DNA of 64,000 nt from Bradyrhizobium centrolobii (GCF_001641635.1 NZ_LUUB01000106.1:1-64000), one strand, 5' to 3'. Shown: positions 16,488 through 24,646, counted from the first letter of the stretch. The notes: generated by a model not told the origin, from the letters alone. Numbers and translations are program-made.

Positions 16488-17081
16488 ATGGCGAATGGTC
16501 GGCCGCGAGAATTCGACGTTGAATTAGCTCTTGATCGTGCAATGGAATTGTTCTGGCGAAAGGGCTACGAGGGGACGTCACTCTCCGATTTGACTGAAAC
16601 TCTGGGCATTACGCGCCCGAGCCTCTACGCCGCCTTCGGCAACAAGGAGGTGTTGTTCCGAACCGTACTCAAGCGCTACGAAGCGAACGTCGTAACGTAC
16701 AGACGAAAGGCGCTGAATGCCCACTCAGCGTACGCCGTCGCGCGAGAGCTGTTGGAAGGTGCGGCGAATCTCTTCGGAGATGAGAGCAAGCCGGCCGGTT
16801 GCCTTGGAGTCCAGGGCGCATTGGCTTGCGGAGAGGACGCCGAGCCGGTCCGTCAGGAGTTGGTCGCGAATCGAAGCGCGGGAGAGCGTGCACTCCGGCA
16901 GCGCCTCAAGCGCGCAAAGACCGAGGGGGATCTGCCTGCGGATAGCAATCCGGCAAGTCTCGCTCGCTTCCTGTCGGCTGTTGTCTATGGAATGGCCGTT
17001 CTGTCCGCAGGCGGCGCAAGCCACAAGGAGCTGCTTCAGGTCACCGAGCTGGCACTGCGAATTTGGTCGCAAGAGAGTTGA
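16488..17081 (+). CDS. TetR family transcriptional regulator
   Basis: A 197-residue repressor. The N-terminal helix-turn-helix is clear: LDRAMELFWRKGYEGTSLSD then LTETLGITRPSLYAAFGNKE. ATG at 16488 (MANGRPREFD) is the usual start of this subgroup; a GTG at 16440 would add 16 atypical residues. The C-terminal ligand domain carries CLGVQGALACGEDAEPVR, as in the AcrR/YxaF-type group. Likely represses the divergent secreted hydrolase gene and possibly the SDR downstream. Confidence 0.88.
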   Translation: MANGRPREFDVELALDRAMELFWRKGYEGTSLSDLTETLGITRPSLYAAFGNKEVLFRTVLKRYEANVVTYRRKALNAHSAYAVARELLEGAANLFGDESKPAGCLGVQGALACGEDAEPVRQELVANRSAGERALRQRLKRAKTEGDLPADSNPASLARFLSAVVYGMAVLSAGGASHKELLQVTELALRIWSQES

Positions 17082-17453
17082 GCAGTCTGCTTCAGTCCGC
17101 CGTATCCACTGTTCGCCCAGGGCGCGACATACCGCGAGCCTGACCAATGTCCGCGCTTCACCCAAGGCAGACACCATCCGGCTAGGCAATTGCGGCGTCG
17201 GACCATCGGGGACTTCGAGCGATATCCCAACTTCCAACTTGGCGATGGGCAAGTGTGGCCAGTCGGGTCCGGCCGAGGTTGAGCTGAACTGGAAAGCTGC
17301 CTCCGCTAACGGCATTCACACGGCCGAGGCGGCCTGAGCACACCGCAGAATCCGCAACAGAGAACGAGGGAATTGCCATATGCTTGCGGCGCCTCACGTT
17401 CGTTGGCGGACTTTTCCTGAAGGCTTCAATGATATTTGGCCAAGGAGGCTGAT
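17082..17453. other. Intergenic stretch without a recognisable gene
   Basis: No reading frame here shows family homology, a good start or gene-like composition on either strand. It may hold the promoter of the downstream SDR. The composition suggests decayed coding sequence, but no family could be recognised. Confidence 0.4.
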
Positions 17454-18317
17454 ATGGCCGTTGTCGTCGTTACCGGGACAAGCACTGGAATTGGACTTGC
17501 GACCGCGGTCACTCTGGCGCGCGGCGGACACGTCGTCTTTGCGGGGATGCGAAATCTGGACAAGGGCGGAGAGCTTCGGGAGGTGGCCGCAAAGGAGAAC
17601 CTTCCAATCACGCTCGTGAAGCTCGACATCGACAGCGACAAATCGGTCGATGAGGCCTTCCGCCGGATCTTGAAGGAGGTGGGTCACATCGATGCATTGG
17701 TCAACAACGCGGGAATTCCGGGACGGGGTTATGTCGAGGAAACGCCGATCGCCTTCTTCCGGCAAGTCATGGAGACGAACTTCTTCGGCAGCCTGCGCTG
17801 CATCCAGGCTGTCTTGCCGTCCATGCGCGAAAGGAAAAGCGGCTGCATTGTCAACATCACCTCGGTTGCACGCCAGTTCGGAATGCCGCCCCAGGCACCC
17901 TACGCGGCATCGAAATGGGCCTTCGAAGGACTGAGCGAGTGCCTTGCGCAGGAGCTCAGTCCATTCAATGTCCGGGTTGCCATCGTGGAGCCGGGCGTGA
18001 TTGCGACACCGATGACCACGACGCCCAGGCCAGTGCCGCCTCCGAGTCCGTATTCCATGCATGGGCGACGGATGGCGGCCTATTTCATGGCTTCGCTCGG
18101 CAGACCGACGTCGCCGTTCGATGTGGCCAGGACGATCCAGGACATCGTGGATGGCAAGAGCACGAAGCTCCGAAACCCGGCCGGCGCCGACGGCGCGACG
18201 CTGATCAATTGGCGCAAGAGCAAGACCGACGAGGAGTGGGTTCATCTCGGTGCCGCATCCGATGCCGAGTGGCTTGCGGACGCGGCGAAATATTCCGGAC
18301 TCGATATCAAGCTCTAG
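17454..18317 (+). CDS. Short-chain dehydrogenase/reductase (SDR)
   Basis: The 287-residue classical SDR has the NAD(P)-binding motif TGTSTGIG (8-15), LVNNAG, and the catalytic Ser and YAASK (Tyr-x-x-x-Lys) pair with ITSVARQFGMPPQAPYAASK. ATG at 17454 is chosen because AAGGAGG lies 5 bases upstream. It has an extended C-terminal third (GRRMAAYFMASLGRPTSPFD and after) as in the ketoreductase-like SDRs. The substrate is unknown. It follows the TetR gene on the same strand. Confidence 0.85.
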   Translation: MAVVVVTGTSTGIGLATAVTLARGGHVVFAGMRNLDKGGELREVAAKENLPITLVKLDIDSDKSVDEAFRRILKEVGHIDALVNNAGIPGRGYVEETPIAFFRQVMETNFFGSLRCIQAVLPSMRERKSGCIVNITSVARQFGMPPQAPYAASKWAFEGLSECLAQELSPFNVRVAIVEPGVIATPMTTTPRPVPPPSPYSMHGRRMAAYFMASLGRPTSPFDVARTIQDIVDGKSTKLRNPAGADGATLINWRKSKTDEEWVHLGAASDAEWLADAAKYSGLDIKL

Positions 18318-18388
18318 GCGCATCCAGCGAGGCCGCCGCTCACGCCGATCAAGGGGCGGCCTCGCATCTTGCTAGCGCGGTTGAGGGA

Positions 18389-18733
18389 TCAGCTGCCGGG
18401 CGGGCTATAGGACGAGCGCAGCTTGGCCGCATTCTGCCGCACCTGCTTGATCTCGTCCTGCGTGAACAGGCGTGTCAATTTCACGTTCTGAAGCGTGCCC
18501 GCGGTGACGGTGAGGCCAGAGATGGCCGGAGCCATGCTGGGATCAGGCACGTCGAAAATCACCAGAACCCCTGGACCGTCGGCGGCAACGCTGTACATCG
18601 AGATCAGCTTTCCGCCGGCCGCCTCGATGAGTTTTCTCGCCGCTTCCTGGCGATCGGTCGTCGGGTTTTCCAATATGGCATTGAGAGCACGTGACGTGTA
18701 TTGCCCTGTGAGACAAAAATGCATGGCGTTCAT
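18389..18733 (-). CDS. GYD domain protein
   Basis: A 114-residue protein resembling the GYD family: HFCLTGQYTSRALNAILENP, then EAAGGKLISMYSVAADGPGVLVIFDVPD. Members form a small ferredoxin-like fold of unknown function. The ATG at 18733 overlaps the TGA of the preceding short ORF (ATGA), which suggests translational coupling; a second ATG at 18724 is possible. Confidence 0.75.
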   Translation of the reverse strand: MNAMHFCLTGQYTSRALNAILENPTTDRQEAARKLIEAAGGKLISMYSVAADGPGVLVIFDVPDPSMAPAISGLTVTAGTLQNVKLTRLFTQDEIKQVRQNAAKLRSSYSPPGS

Positions 18734-18897
18734 CCTTCTGTGGTGATGCCCACTAATGTTCGCGCCGTTCCGAGCAGGTCGTCACGGCGGCAGTTTCTGA
18801 AAATGATTTGAGTACAATGCCCGCCGTGGGCACAAACGCCGCAGTAATCGACGAGACCTCGGCACACCTCGTGTAGCGGTTCGCTTGCAGGATACAT
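18730..18897 (-). CDS. Cysteine-rich 55-residue ORF coupled to the GYD gene
   Basis: The ORF reads MYPASEPLHEVCRGLVDYCG and then VCAHGGHCTQIIFRNCRRDD. It has five Cys and three His residues in a short space, which could bind a metal. Its stop overlaps the GYD start as ATGA, the main argument that it is a gene. No ribosome binding site stands out and no family is recognised. Confidence 0.35.
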   Translation of the reverse strand: MYPASEPLHEVCRGLVDYCGVCAHGGHCTQIIFRNCRRDDLLGTARTLVGITTEG

Positions 18898-19050
18898 TAG
18901 CCACCGCGCGCGCAAAAGACGATTTGAGATGTTTGCATCGCGCGGCTCGTGAGCCGAACTGTCGCACCGCTGCTGAATGCGCAGCGACAGATACCGCTGT
19001 GATGATCGCAGCGATGGCAGCGAAGTACCGCCGGCGAGCGCTCCGCGCAG

Positions 19051-19139
19051 AGAGATTTCATTCCGCCGAATCCCGCACGCTGTCGTCCGGATGAGGTTTG
19101 ACACGTCGGGCAAAACACCGGCAGGGTGGCATCATCGGA
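19051..19139 (+). repeat. Dispersed repeat copy C, extended form
   Basis: The core from tttgacacgtcgggcaaaac at 19097 to catcatcgg at about 19137 is preceded by gagatttcattccgccgaat near 19051, as in copy B. A GC-rich inverted repeat follows (ggctcgcgccggcggcgggctc). The gap from 18898 to 19272 holds nothing else that can be supported. Confidence 0.75.
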
Positions 19140-19272
19140 GTGTTCGCATCAGGCTCGCGCCGGCGGCGGGCTCTGTCCTGACGTTGAATTTGAATCTGCG
19201 CCATCTGAAGTTGCTTGCATGCGGCGGAGCCAGGCGTAAGATTCGGGTGATTTGCAAAAAGTGGAGGTCAGC

Positions 19273-19359
19273 TTGGAAGCCGTCCTCGTTTTCAGAATCA
19301 CCATTGTCGGTCTGGGCGTCTTTTCGACAGTCCTTGCTTATATGCTGATAAGCGCATGA
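19273..19359 (+). CDS. 28-residue single-helix membrane peptide
   Basis: TTG at 19273 has a GGAGG sequence 5 bases upstream. The peptide is almost wholly one membrane helix: LEAVLVFRITIVGLGVFSTV, then LAYMLISA. An intrinsic terminator begins 4 bases after the stop. Ribosome binding site, hydrophobic helix and terminator together make it a credible micropeptide gene despite its length. Confidence 0.45.
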   Translation: MEAVLVFRITIVGLGVFSTVLAYMLISA

Positions 19360-19363
19360 AGAA

Positions 19364-19389
19364 GGGGCCGCCCGCTTGGCGGCCTCTTT
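19364..19389 (+). terminator. Intrinsic terminator after the 28-residue ORF
   Basis: ggccgcc, loop cgctt, ggcggcc, followed by tctttc. The stem is perfect over 7 bp and GC-rich. Confidence 0.65.
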
Positions 19390-19624
19390 CATGTTTGGCG
19401 CCGCCCAACGGGGAAGCCGATCTCAACACCGGCTTCGAGGTGACGTATGGCCTTTGTTCCGATCGTGCGCGCGATGAGAAGTGGCGCGCGCGAAGCGGCC
19501 CCAATGCCTGCGGTATCCTGTGAGGGGATGCGAGTGCGGGAAGGTCACTGCCGCTGTCTGATTCCGGCAGGCGGTCGCAGAATCGATGCTGTGCGAACAC
19601 TATAATTGAAGGGAGGAACTGAAA

Positions 19625-19647
19625 GGGGCCGCCTTTTGGGCGGCCCC
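19625..19647. terminator. GC-rich hairpin, possible terminator
   Basis: ggggccgcc, loop tttt(g), ggcggcccc. The arms share ggccgcc with the hairpin at 19364, 260 bases away. No T-run follows on the plus strand, so the terminator call is weak. The gap 19390-19787 holds no recognisable gene. Confidence 0.4.
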
Positions 19648-19787
19648 TTGCCGGTTGAAATGCGCTATTCGGGATGAAATCCAGCCCCGGCAACACCAGC
19701 TTAGGCCCTTCTGCGGGATGGGGAATTCCGGAAAACTACTGTGCGAAGCACTGACCTAATTTAACCCTAACGCACCCGGCGACAGGC

Positions 19788-20252
19788 TCAGGAAGACAAT
19801 TCCAGGTGGAGGAATTGATTGAAAGCACTCGGTTGGTAGTCGGCGAAGGCCTCGCCATTTTTGAAGCCGTACTTCAGATACAGCGCCAGCGCCGGTTCGA
19901 ACGCAGGGCCGCTTCCGGTCTCGAGGCTCAGGCGAGCGAGCCCGCGCGCCCTGGCTTCAGTCGCGATGTGGTCCAGCAGCAGCGCCGCGATGCCCCTGCG
20001 CAGATGATCGGGATGAGTGCGCATCGACTTCACTTCGCCGCAGCGATTGCCAAGCTCCTTCAGCGCGCCGATGCCGACCACATCGTCGCCGTCCCGGACG
20101 GACCAGACGGTGACGCGTGGTGCCTGCAGTCCCGACAGGTCGAGCGCAAAGACGCTTCCCGGCGGCGAGTTCGCGTGCATGCCGGCGAGGTGCAGCGCAA
20201 GCAGACGCCGCGTCGCTTCACTGGTGAGATCGTCTTCGTGGATTTCGAACAT
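19788..20252 (-). CDS. GNAT family N-acetyltransferase
   Basis: A 154-residue acetyltransferase. The acetyl-CoA-binding motif A is EVKSMRTHPDHLRRGIAALL followed by LDHIATEARARGLARLSLETGSG, and the closing strand region is FEPALALYLKYGFKNGEAFADY. ATG at 20252 (MFEIHEDDL) fits the family start; the ORF extends to 20288 without homology. Substrate unknown. Confidence 0.85.
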   Translation of the reverse strand: MFEIHEDDLTSEATRRLLALHLAGMHANSPPGSVFALDLSGLQAPRVTVWSVRDGDDVVGIGALKELGNRCGEVKSMRTHPDHLRRGIAALLLDHIATEARARGLARLSLETGSGPAFEPALALYLKYGFKNGEAFADYQPSAFNQFLHLELSS

Positions 20253-20303
20253 CGGCTTGTTGCCATCCTCGTTTGCGCGAAGGGGCATGAACAGACCAAT
20301 CTT

Positions 20304-20985
20304 TCATGCTGCCGCCAGCTTATCTTCCTTATCGCCCCCTCGCGCCACGATTTTAAGCCGCTTCATCCGGCAGCGGGCGTTGAAGCGCCTTGGCTTCATT
20401 CCACGGCGCTCGCAGCCACACGTCCCGTTCTTCAAGGGGGGAGGATCACGGGCATGGCCTTGGGTGAATCGGTTCTATGACGGCATTTGGCGTCGTGGTC
20501 AGAAAGCCATAGACCTGATGCGATCCGGGGATCGGCTTTGACTTCGTCCCGCGATCACCGTTGAAGGTGGTCCAGATGCCGGCGAACGCGAAGAGCGGCC
20601 GCGCTTCTGCGAGTGCGAACCACACGACGTCTTTCTTCTTTGTCTCCGGGTTAGGCTCTGGTGCGTACTCGGCAAAGCTATTGACCGGCACAAGGCAGCG
20701 GTGCTCCGGATTCAGCCAGGCGCGCCAGTGCGGCGACGAGGTGTGTTGCGGATGTTCGTCACAGGCGGACCGCCCGTCCGTGGTGGCGGCGGCATCCCCC
20801 ATCGCATCGTCACCATCTCGCGTTCGCCGTTGCCTGCATCCCAAATGACGGGCGCGGGGTAATCCGGAAACACGCCCGGCATCGGCGGCAAGTTGCCTTC
20901 GTAGCGACGGACCACGCGGAAGAGATCGGCGATAGCTGCCTGATTGGTGGTGATCGAATAGAGAATGCGATTGCCTCTCAGTGAG
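20304..20985 (-). pseudogene. Decayed SOS-response-associated peptidase (SRAP/YedK-like) gene
   Basis: SRAP proteins crosslink to abasic sites in single-stranded DNA through Cys2. Pieces in order on the minus strand are LYSITTNQAAIADLFRVV, DYPAPVIWDAGNGEREMVTM with RWGMP, TNIRNT, then in another frame SSPHWRAWLNPEHRCLVPVN, PLFAFAGIWTTFNGDRGTKS, GFLTTTPNAVIEPIHP, and in further frames KAMPVIL, LQRPLPD and LKIVARGGDKED. At least two frameshifts are present and the MCN start with the catalytic Cys is lost (NRILYS instead). Confidence 0.8.
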
Positions 20986-21110
20986 CACGAGAATGATAGG
21001 CGCCCGTCGGGAACTGGCCCCGCTCGGTAGCTTGGCGAACTTATCCCTTGGTCTCCTTGACTCATTGTTTACGTTTTGTTCTTATCGGCCATCCGTGAGT
21101 GGAGATGGCC

Positions 21111-21368
21111 ATGGACAATCGCATCAACGAAATCCGACGAATTATCAGGGCGTTACGAGAGAGCATGCTTGAGGCTGAGGCCATCATGTGTGACCAGATC
21201 AACAGGGATAAGGATTGCACCTTCGTGGCGGAAGAGATCATGAAGATGCGCACAGTTATGAGTGTTCTCGTCCAGGAGCGCATAACGCTCGGAGATAGCG
21301 ACCCCATCCTCGTCAAAAGCCTCTTCATTCCGAGCCGACCGCCTGAAGCCCGTCGCTCGGCCGGTTAA
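21111..21368 (+). CDS. Hypothetical small helical protein
   Basis: An 85-residue protein from ATG 21111 with GGAG 6 bases upstream: MDNRINEIRRIIRALRESML and onwards, mostly charged amphipathic helix, no membrane segment. The region ESMLEAEAIMCDQINRDKDC could form a short coiled coil. No family recognised. It is an isolated gene beside the SRAP relic. Confidence 0.5.
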   Translation: MDNRINEIRRIIRALRESMLEAEAIMCDQINRDKDCTFVAEEIMKMRTVMSVLVQERITLGDSDPILVKSLFIPSRPPEARRSAG

Positions 21369-21403
21369 GCGCAAGGTCGCGGGGAGGCAGTAATGGTGAA
21401 GGA

Positions 21404-21596
21404 GGGCCGAAGTATTTCGCTGACACTGACGACCACCCCGAATTCATCAAGGCCTTGAACAAGGTTAGACGCCTGTCTTGCCAAGAGGGCTGGTGTCGGA
21501 TGCACATCGAAGCGATCCAGGTTGCGATCGACTCCAGAGGCTGCGTACGGCAACCGGGAGTTCTTCCTCAACAAGCCACACAGTATCGGTAGTTAA
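21404..21596 (+). pseudogene. Frameshifted small conserved ORF
   Basis: One frame gives GGPKYFADTDDHPEFIKALN and CQEGWCRMHIEAIQVAID; after a small deletion near 21537 the next frame gives EAAYGNREFFLNKPHSIGS to a stop at 21596. The two halves look like one short conserved protein of unknown function that recurs in rhizobial genomes (recollection, not verified). The rest of the gap 21369-21740 holds nothing recognised. Confidence 0.4.
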
Positions 21597-21740
21597 GATG
21601 CGCGGCCATAGCAGGAAACGTCGGCGGGCGACGTAAGCGCCGTGCAACATCTGAGCGGAATTTGAAAGGTGGAACGAAAGCTGAGCCGCAAAGGAACGCG
21701 GACGTGGGAACGAAGTTTTCTCCGCCAGGAGGAATCGCCC

Positions 21741-21992
21741 ATGAAAGCAGCGACACTCACTTTAGCAATCCTGCTGGCCCTTCCGACCGGCTATGCGTCG
21801 GCCCATAGCTTCAAGCGCCATCACCATCATGGTTGGTTCAATTCGATCAACATGATGCGCGGCCCCGGACGGACTGCGGCTCGAACCGATCCGAATGGAA
21901 CGGCGGGCGGCCCCACAAGCGTCAGCGGCACCGCCTCGTCGAAGTTCGGTGGGCAAATTCCGGGCGCCAGCGGAGCGGCGCGGCAACCCTAG
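21741..21992 (+). CDS. Small secreted His-rich protein, hypothetical
   Basis: An 83-residue protein from ATG 21741, with AGGAGG upstream. A signal peptide (MKAATLTLAILLALPTGYASA) is followed by HSFKRHHHHGWF, then a Gly/Ser/Thr-rich disordered tail. The histidine cluster next to the cleavage site could bind metal. No family is recognised. It ends 38 bases before repeat copy D. Confidence 0.55.
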   Translation: MKAATLTLAILLALPTGYASAHSFKRHHHHGWFNSINMMRGPGRTAARTDPNGTAGGPTSVSGTASSKFGGQIPGASGAARQP

Positions 21993-22030
21993 GTCTTGAG
22001 AAAGCCCAGCCCATCGGGTTGGCCTTCTTG

Positions 22031-22072
22031 TTTGACACGTCGGGCAAAACACCGGCAGGGTGCCATCATCGA
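22031..22072 (+). repeat. Dispersed repeat copy D
   Basis: tttgacacgtcgggcaaaac at 22031 continues to catcatcga at 22072, nearly identical to copies C, E and F. A GC-rich inverted repeat (cgcccgggcg ... cgcgggcga) follows. It lies between the convergent His-rich protein and S1/P1 nuclease genes. Confidence 0.8.
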
Positions 22073-22118
22073 GTGTTGTTTCGCCCGGGCGATGGGAGCG
22101 CGGGCGAGTATACGCCAG

Positions 22119-23063
22119 CTATTTCAGGGCATCGTTGATCAGCTTGGCAAGCCTTGCGGCAGCAAGCGCCGCTTGACTGCGAGCGATATTGCGAGCGTTT
22201 GTCTCATAGTCGCGAGACAGAAGCACTGCGTTATCTGCCGAACTGACAGGGGATGCATAGGCGTATTGCTTCGCAAGCTCGAAGCTCTCGTCAATCCAAG
22301 CCTGCGGATCAGCAATTTGAGCGCTCGTCTGATTAACCGAGAGGCTCGACAGACCGCCCTTCGCGTCGGCATCGAACACCGCGCCATAGGGCGAGACATA
22401 TCCACCGAACACACTGTCCCAATATGCGTGGAGCGCAATCGTCTCTCCAGTGGCGGGAATCACAAGTTCAGCATTGCCCCCGGAATCGCCGTCTGGAATC
22501 TGCTTCGTAAAGCGGCCGACGGCATGAAGCGGCTGATGAGCGTCTCCAACCAGGTGGAGAATCCAAACAAGGTCATAGGAACGAATATCGTCTGACGCGC
22601 CAGACGACTCCGGCAAGGCCGCAATCATCAGCTTGAGCTGGGTGACGATATCTACAGGATTGACTGGTGGCAGCGGCGTGGCGTCGGGCGAGAAGTTGGT
22701 GTCCTTGAAGTGCCAATAGGCATGTTGATAGTGGTCGTTATAGCCGATGTTTTGCCCTGCAGTCGCGCCGTCCGCCTTATCTCGCGTGTAATGGTAGGGC
22801 TCAGTCTTGATGTCATCTGCCCAGCTGGCCGCATGCACGAAAGCAAACATCTTGGCGGTCCGATCGTCGGGCGCCTCGGCCGTCCATTTGGCGTAGTCCT
22901 TATTAAGCCGAAGCAGCGCATCGACCTTGTCCTTCACCGAGGCATCCAGGTGCTTATAGGCCACATAGGCGATCTGCATGTGGCCTGCGTCCCACCATGC
23001 CTGCGCCGGACGCGACAATCCGAAGACGACGAATATTGCAAGTAATTGCCAAAGACGGAGCAT
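22119..23063 (-). CDS. S1/P1-family nuclease (secreted)
   Basis: A 314-residue zinc nuclease with a signal peptide (WQLLAIFVVFGLSRPAQA) whose cleavage exposes an N-terminal Trp (WWDAGHMQIAY), the typical first zinc ligand of the S1/P1 and phospholipase C fold. Further ligands are HAASWADDIK, the signature ILHLVGDAHQPLHAV, and DSGGNAE. Such enzymes degrade RNA and single-stranded DNA outside the cytoplasm. The gene lies alone between repeat copies D and E. Confidence 0.88.
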   Translation of the reverse strand: MLRLWQLLAIFVVFGLSRPAQAWWDAGHMQIAYVAYKHLDASVKDKVDALLRLNKDYAKWTAEAPDDRTAKMFAFVHAASWADDIKTEPYHYTRDKADGATAGQNIGYNDHYQHAYWHFKDTNFSPDATPLPPVNPVDIVTQLKLMIAALPESSGASDDIRSYDLVWILHLVGDAHQPLHAVGRFTKQIPDGDSGGNAELVIPATGETIALHAYWDSVFGGYVSPYGAVFDADAKGGLSSLSVNQTSAQIADPQAWIDESFELAKQYAYASPVSSADNAVLLSRDYETNARNIARSQAALAAARLAKLINDALK

Positions 23064-23178
23064 CCTGTTGCCTTCTCAATCGAGCCAGTTCTACGCTGGA
23101 AGCGTACAGCCAACACCAGCGTCGTGACGCCTCAATGACCGGTGAACAGGACGAAGGGTTGTCTCCGACCGACCGTGT

Positions 23179-23272
23179 TTGACACGTCGGGCAAAACACT
23201 GGCAGAGTGTCATCATCGAGACGAGTTCGTCAGGCCCGCGCGGAGCAATCCGCCGCGGGCTTTTTTGTCTCG
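23179..23272 (+). repeat. 94-bp repeat unit E ending in an intrinsic terminator
   Basis: The unit begins tttgacacgtcgggcaaaac and ends in a stem (cccgcgcgga, loop, tccgccgcggg), six or more T residues and gtctc. The whole unit is about 90% identical over the same length to unit F 544 bases downstream. ttgaca at its left edge resembles a -35 element, so the unit could be a short transcript with its own terminator. No protein-coding potential is convincing. Confidence 0.75.
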
Positions 23273-23384
23273 GTGTATTTGCCTTATCGGAGATTTTTTA
23301 ATGGAAACTTTGAGTGAATAGACTTTGCCGGCCGTTTCCGCTGCATCCGCTGCCAAGAAAGGCAGGTATGTCAGATTGCGGAAC

Positions 23385-23690
23385 ATGACTGAAATTCGCT
23401 CCGTGGCAAGGAAGCATACGAGCGCTGCGACGAATTTTCTCGTCGTCAATATGCACAGCAAGAAGGCAACTGCATCGGTTCGCGTCGCGGCTGCCATCGC
23501 GATCCTAGATCGCGGGTGGGGCAAGCCCGCGCAACCGATTGAGAACGGCAACGGACCGTTGCAAATGATCCACCGCATCGAACGCGTGATCGTGCATCCG
23601 AAAGCGCCCGACGGCGATCACGTCGCGCCGTTGCAGGACCTCCATCCAAAAAGCCTCGGAAGCGAAACTGCTGATCCGTTGATCACATAG
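23385..23690 (+). CDS. Phage-associated hypothetical protein
   Basis: From ATG 23385, about 101 residues: MTEIRSVARKHTSAATNFLV and then ASVRVAAAIAILDRGWGKPA with QPIE. The pattern of an N-terminal ARKHT element and AAxALLDRGxGKPxQP is that of small proteins found next to terminase genes in rhizobial prophages (recollection of the family, not a search). It lies alone between repeat units E and F. Confidence 0.45.
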   Translation: MTEIRSVARKHTSAATNFLVVNMHSKKATASVRVAAAIAILDRGWGKPAQPIENGNGPLQMIHRIERVIVHPKAPDGDHVAPLQDLHPKSLGSETADPLIT

Positions 23691-23722
23691 ACAGCCGGCG
23701 AGGAACGATCGCCAAGACAAGG

Positions 23723-23816
23723 TTTGACACGTCGGGCAAAACACCGGCAGAGTGACATCATCGAGACGAGTTCGTCAGGCCCGCGCGGAACAATCCGCTG
23801 CGGGTTTTTTCGTCTC
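23723..23816 (+). repeat. 94-bp repeat unit F ending in an intrinsic terminator
   Basis: Same length, orientation and layout as unit E. It differs at about eight positions; some changes fall in the hairpin stem and keep most of it (gcgga/tccgc with gctg for gccg). A T-run and cgtctc close it. Confidence 0.75.
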
Positions 23817-24059
23817 AATGCCCGGGATCGGACGGCGGCGCATTACGGCCACGCACTCGCAGACAAACGCGTTCATTGAGCGCCGATCGGCGCGCCGCCG
23901 TCCGAACCATTGCTGGCCGTGCACGCGCGAACGTGCCGGCCCGCGGCGCGAGTCCATCGCTCGCGCCGCTGCGGTCTCCGGACCCGGAGATAGGGTTCAC
24001 GCCCGAAACGATCGCGCCTCGTCACGCGATCTGCCGCGCATTTTTCCTCTCATGGAGAC

Positions 24060-24269
24060 GTGGTCGCGGAGATTGGACATTGGTGCGAGCCTGACAAGCT
24101 GATGGGTTACTGCGTCGCGCTTTATTTCGTGAAGCTCTTGGTTTTCGATAAAGTTTCGCGCCTCGGTTCGACGGATCCCCTGGCGGGATTTGCCGCGGTC
24201 ACGGCCAATCTCGTGGTCGCCTTTTATTTCGCCAAGCGCGGTTTCGAGAACGTGGCAAGGATCATCTAG
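24060..24269 (+). CDS. Small membrane protein, phage-remnant-like
   Basis: Up to 69 residues (GTG 24060; ATG 24102 is an alternative). It has hydrophobic segments VALYFVKLLVFDKV and GFAAVTANLVVAFYFAKRGF and a positive tail. It ends 2 bases before the next ORF, another small membrane protein, so the two look like an operon. Together they resemble holin-type lysis cassette genes, but no family is recognised. Confidence 0.45.
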   Translation: MVAEIGHWCEPDKLMGYCVALYFVKLLVFDKVSRLGSTDPLAGFAAVTANLVVAFYFAKRGFENVARII

Positions 24270-24271
24270 CG

Positions 24272-24568
24272 GTGAAGATGCCAGACGATGAAATCAGGGC
24301 GATTGTCGCGGAGGCACTGGCCGAGCAGCACAGGCTTCAGCAGGAGAGCATCGACACCATCCTGAAAGCAGTGGCGTCGGTGCTGGCCTCCTTCGGAATC
24401 GAAAACGATGACCGAAAAGAGCTTAGGGCAGACTTCCAACACCTCCGGCGCTGGCGGAAGAGCGTCGAACAGGCCCAGAGCTACACATTCAAGGCGCTGA
24501 TCACTGTCATCGTCACCGGCCTTGCGGGCGCGGTCTGGTTCGGCGTCAAGGCGGTGTTGGGCAAGTGA
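24272..24568 (+). CDS. Small membrane protein with coiled coil, holin-like
   Basis: 98 residues from GTG 24272 (ATG at 24278 also fits). A charged helical N-terminus (DDEIRAIVAEALAEQHRLQQ ... FGIENDDRKELRADFQHLRR) precedes one C-terminal membrane helix (FKALITVIVTGLAGAVWFGV). This layout recurs in prophage holin or DUF-type membrane proteins. It follows the previous ORF by 2 bases. Confidence 0.55.
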   Translation: MKMPDDEIRAIVAEALAEQHRLQQESIDTILKAVASVLASFGIENDDRKELRADFQHLRRWRKSVEQAQSYTFKALITVIVTGLAGAVWFGVKAVLGK

Positions 24569-24646
24569 ACCGCAGCGGCGACGGGGCGCCGCCACTGCCG
24601 ATCCCACTGTTTGCCTTCAACGGACTCGCAAAAAACGGACCTGCCC

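Noticed and set aside
20561..20848. Plus-strand ORF within the SRAP relic
   Set aside because: Antisense to conserved SRAP pieces.
22031..23744. Short minus-strand ORFs that all begin MFCPTCQT, at repeat copies C, D, E and F
   Set aside because: The shared residues come from the repeat; the frames diverge at once outside it, so these are repeat-derived and not a protein family with CxxC motifs.
9621..23816. Repeat family as an insertion sequence
   Set aside because: No transposase gene, no terminal inverted repeats and no target-site duplications were seen around the copies.
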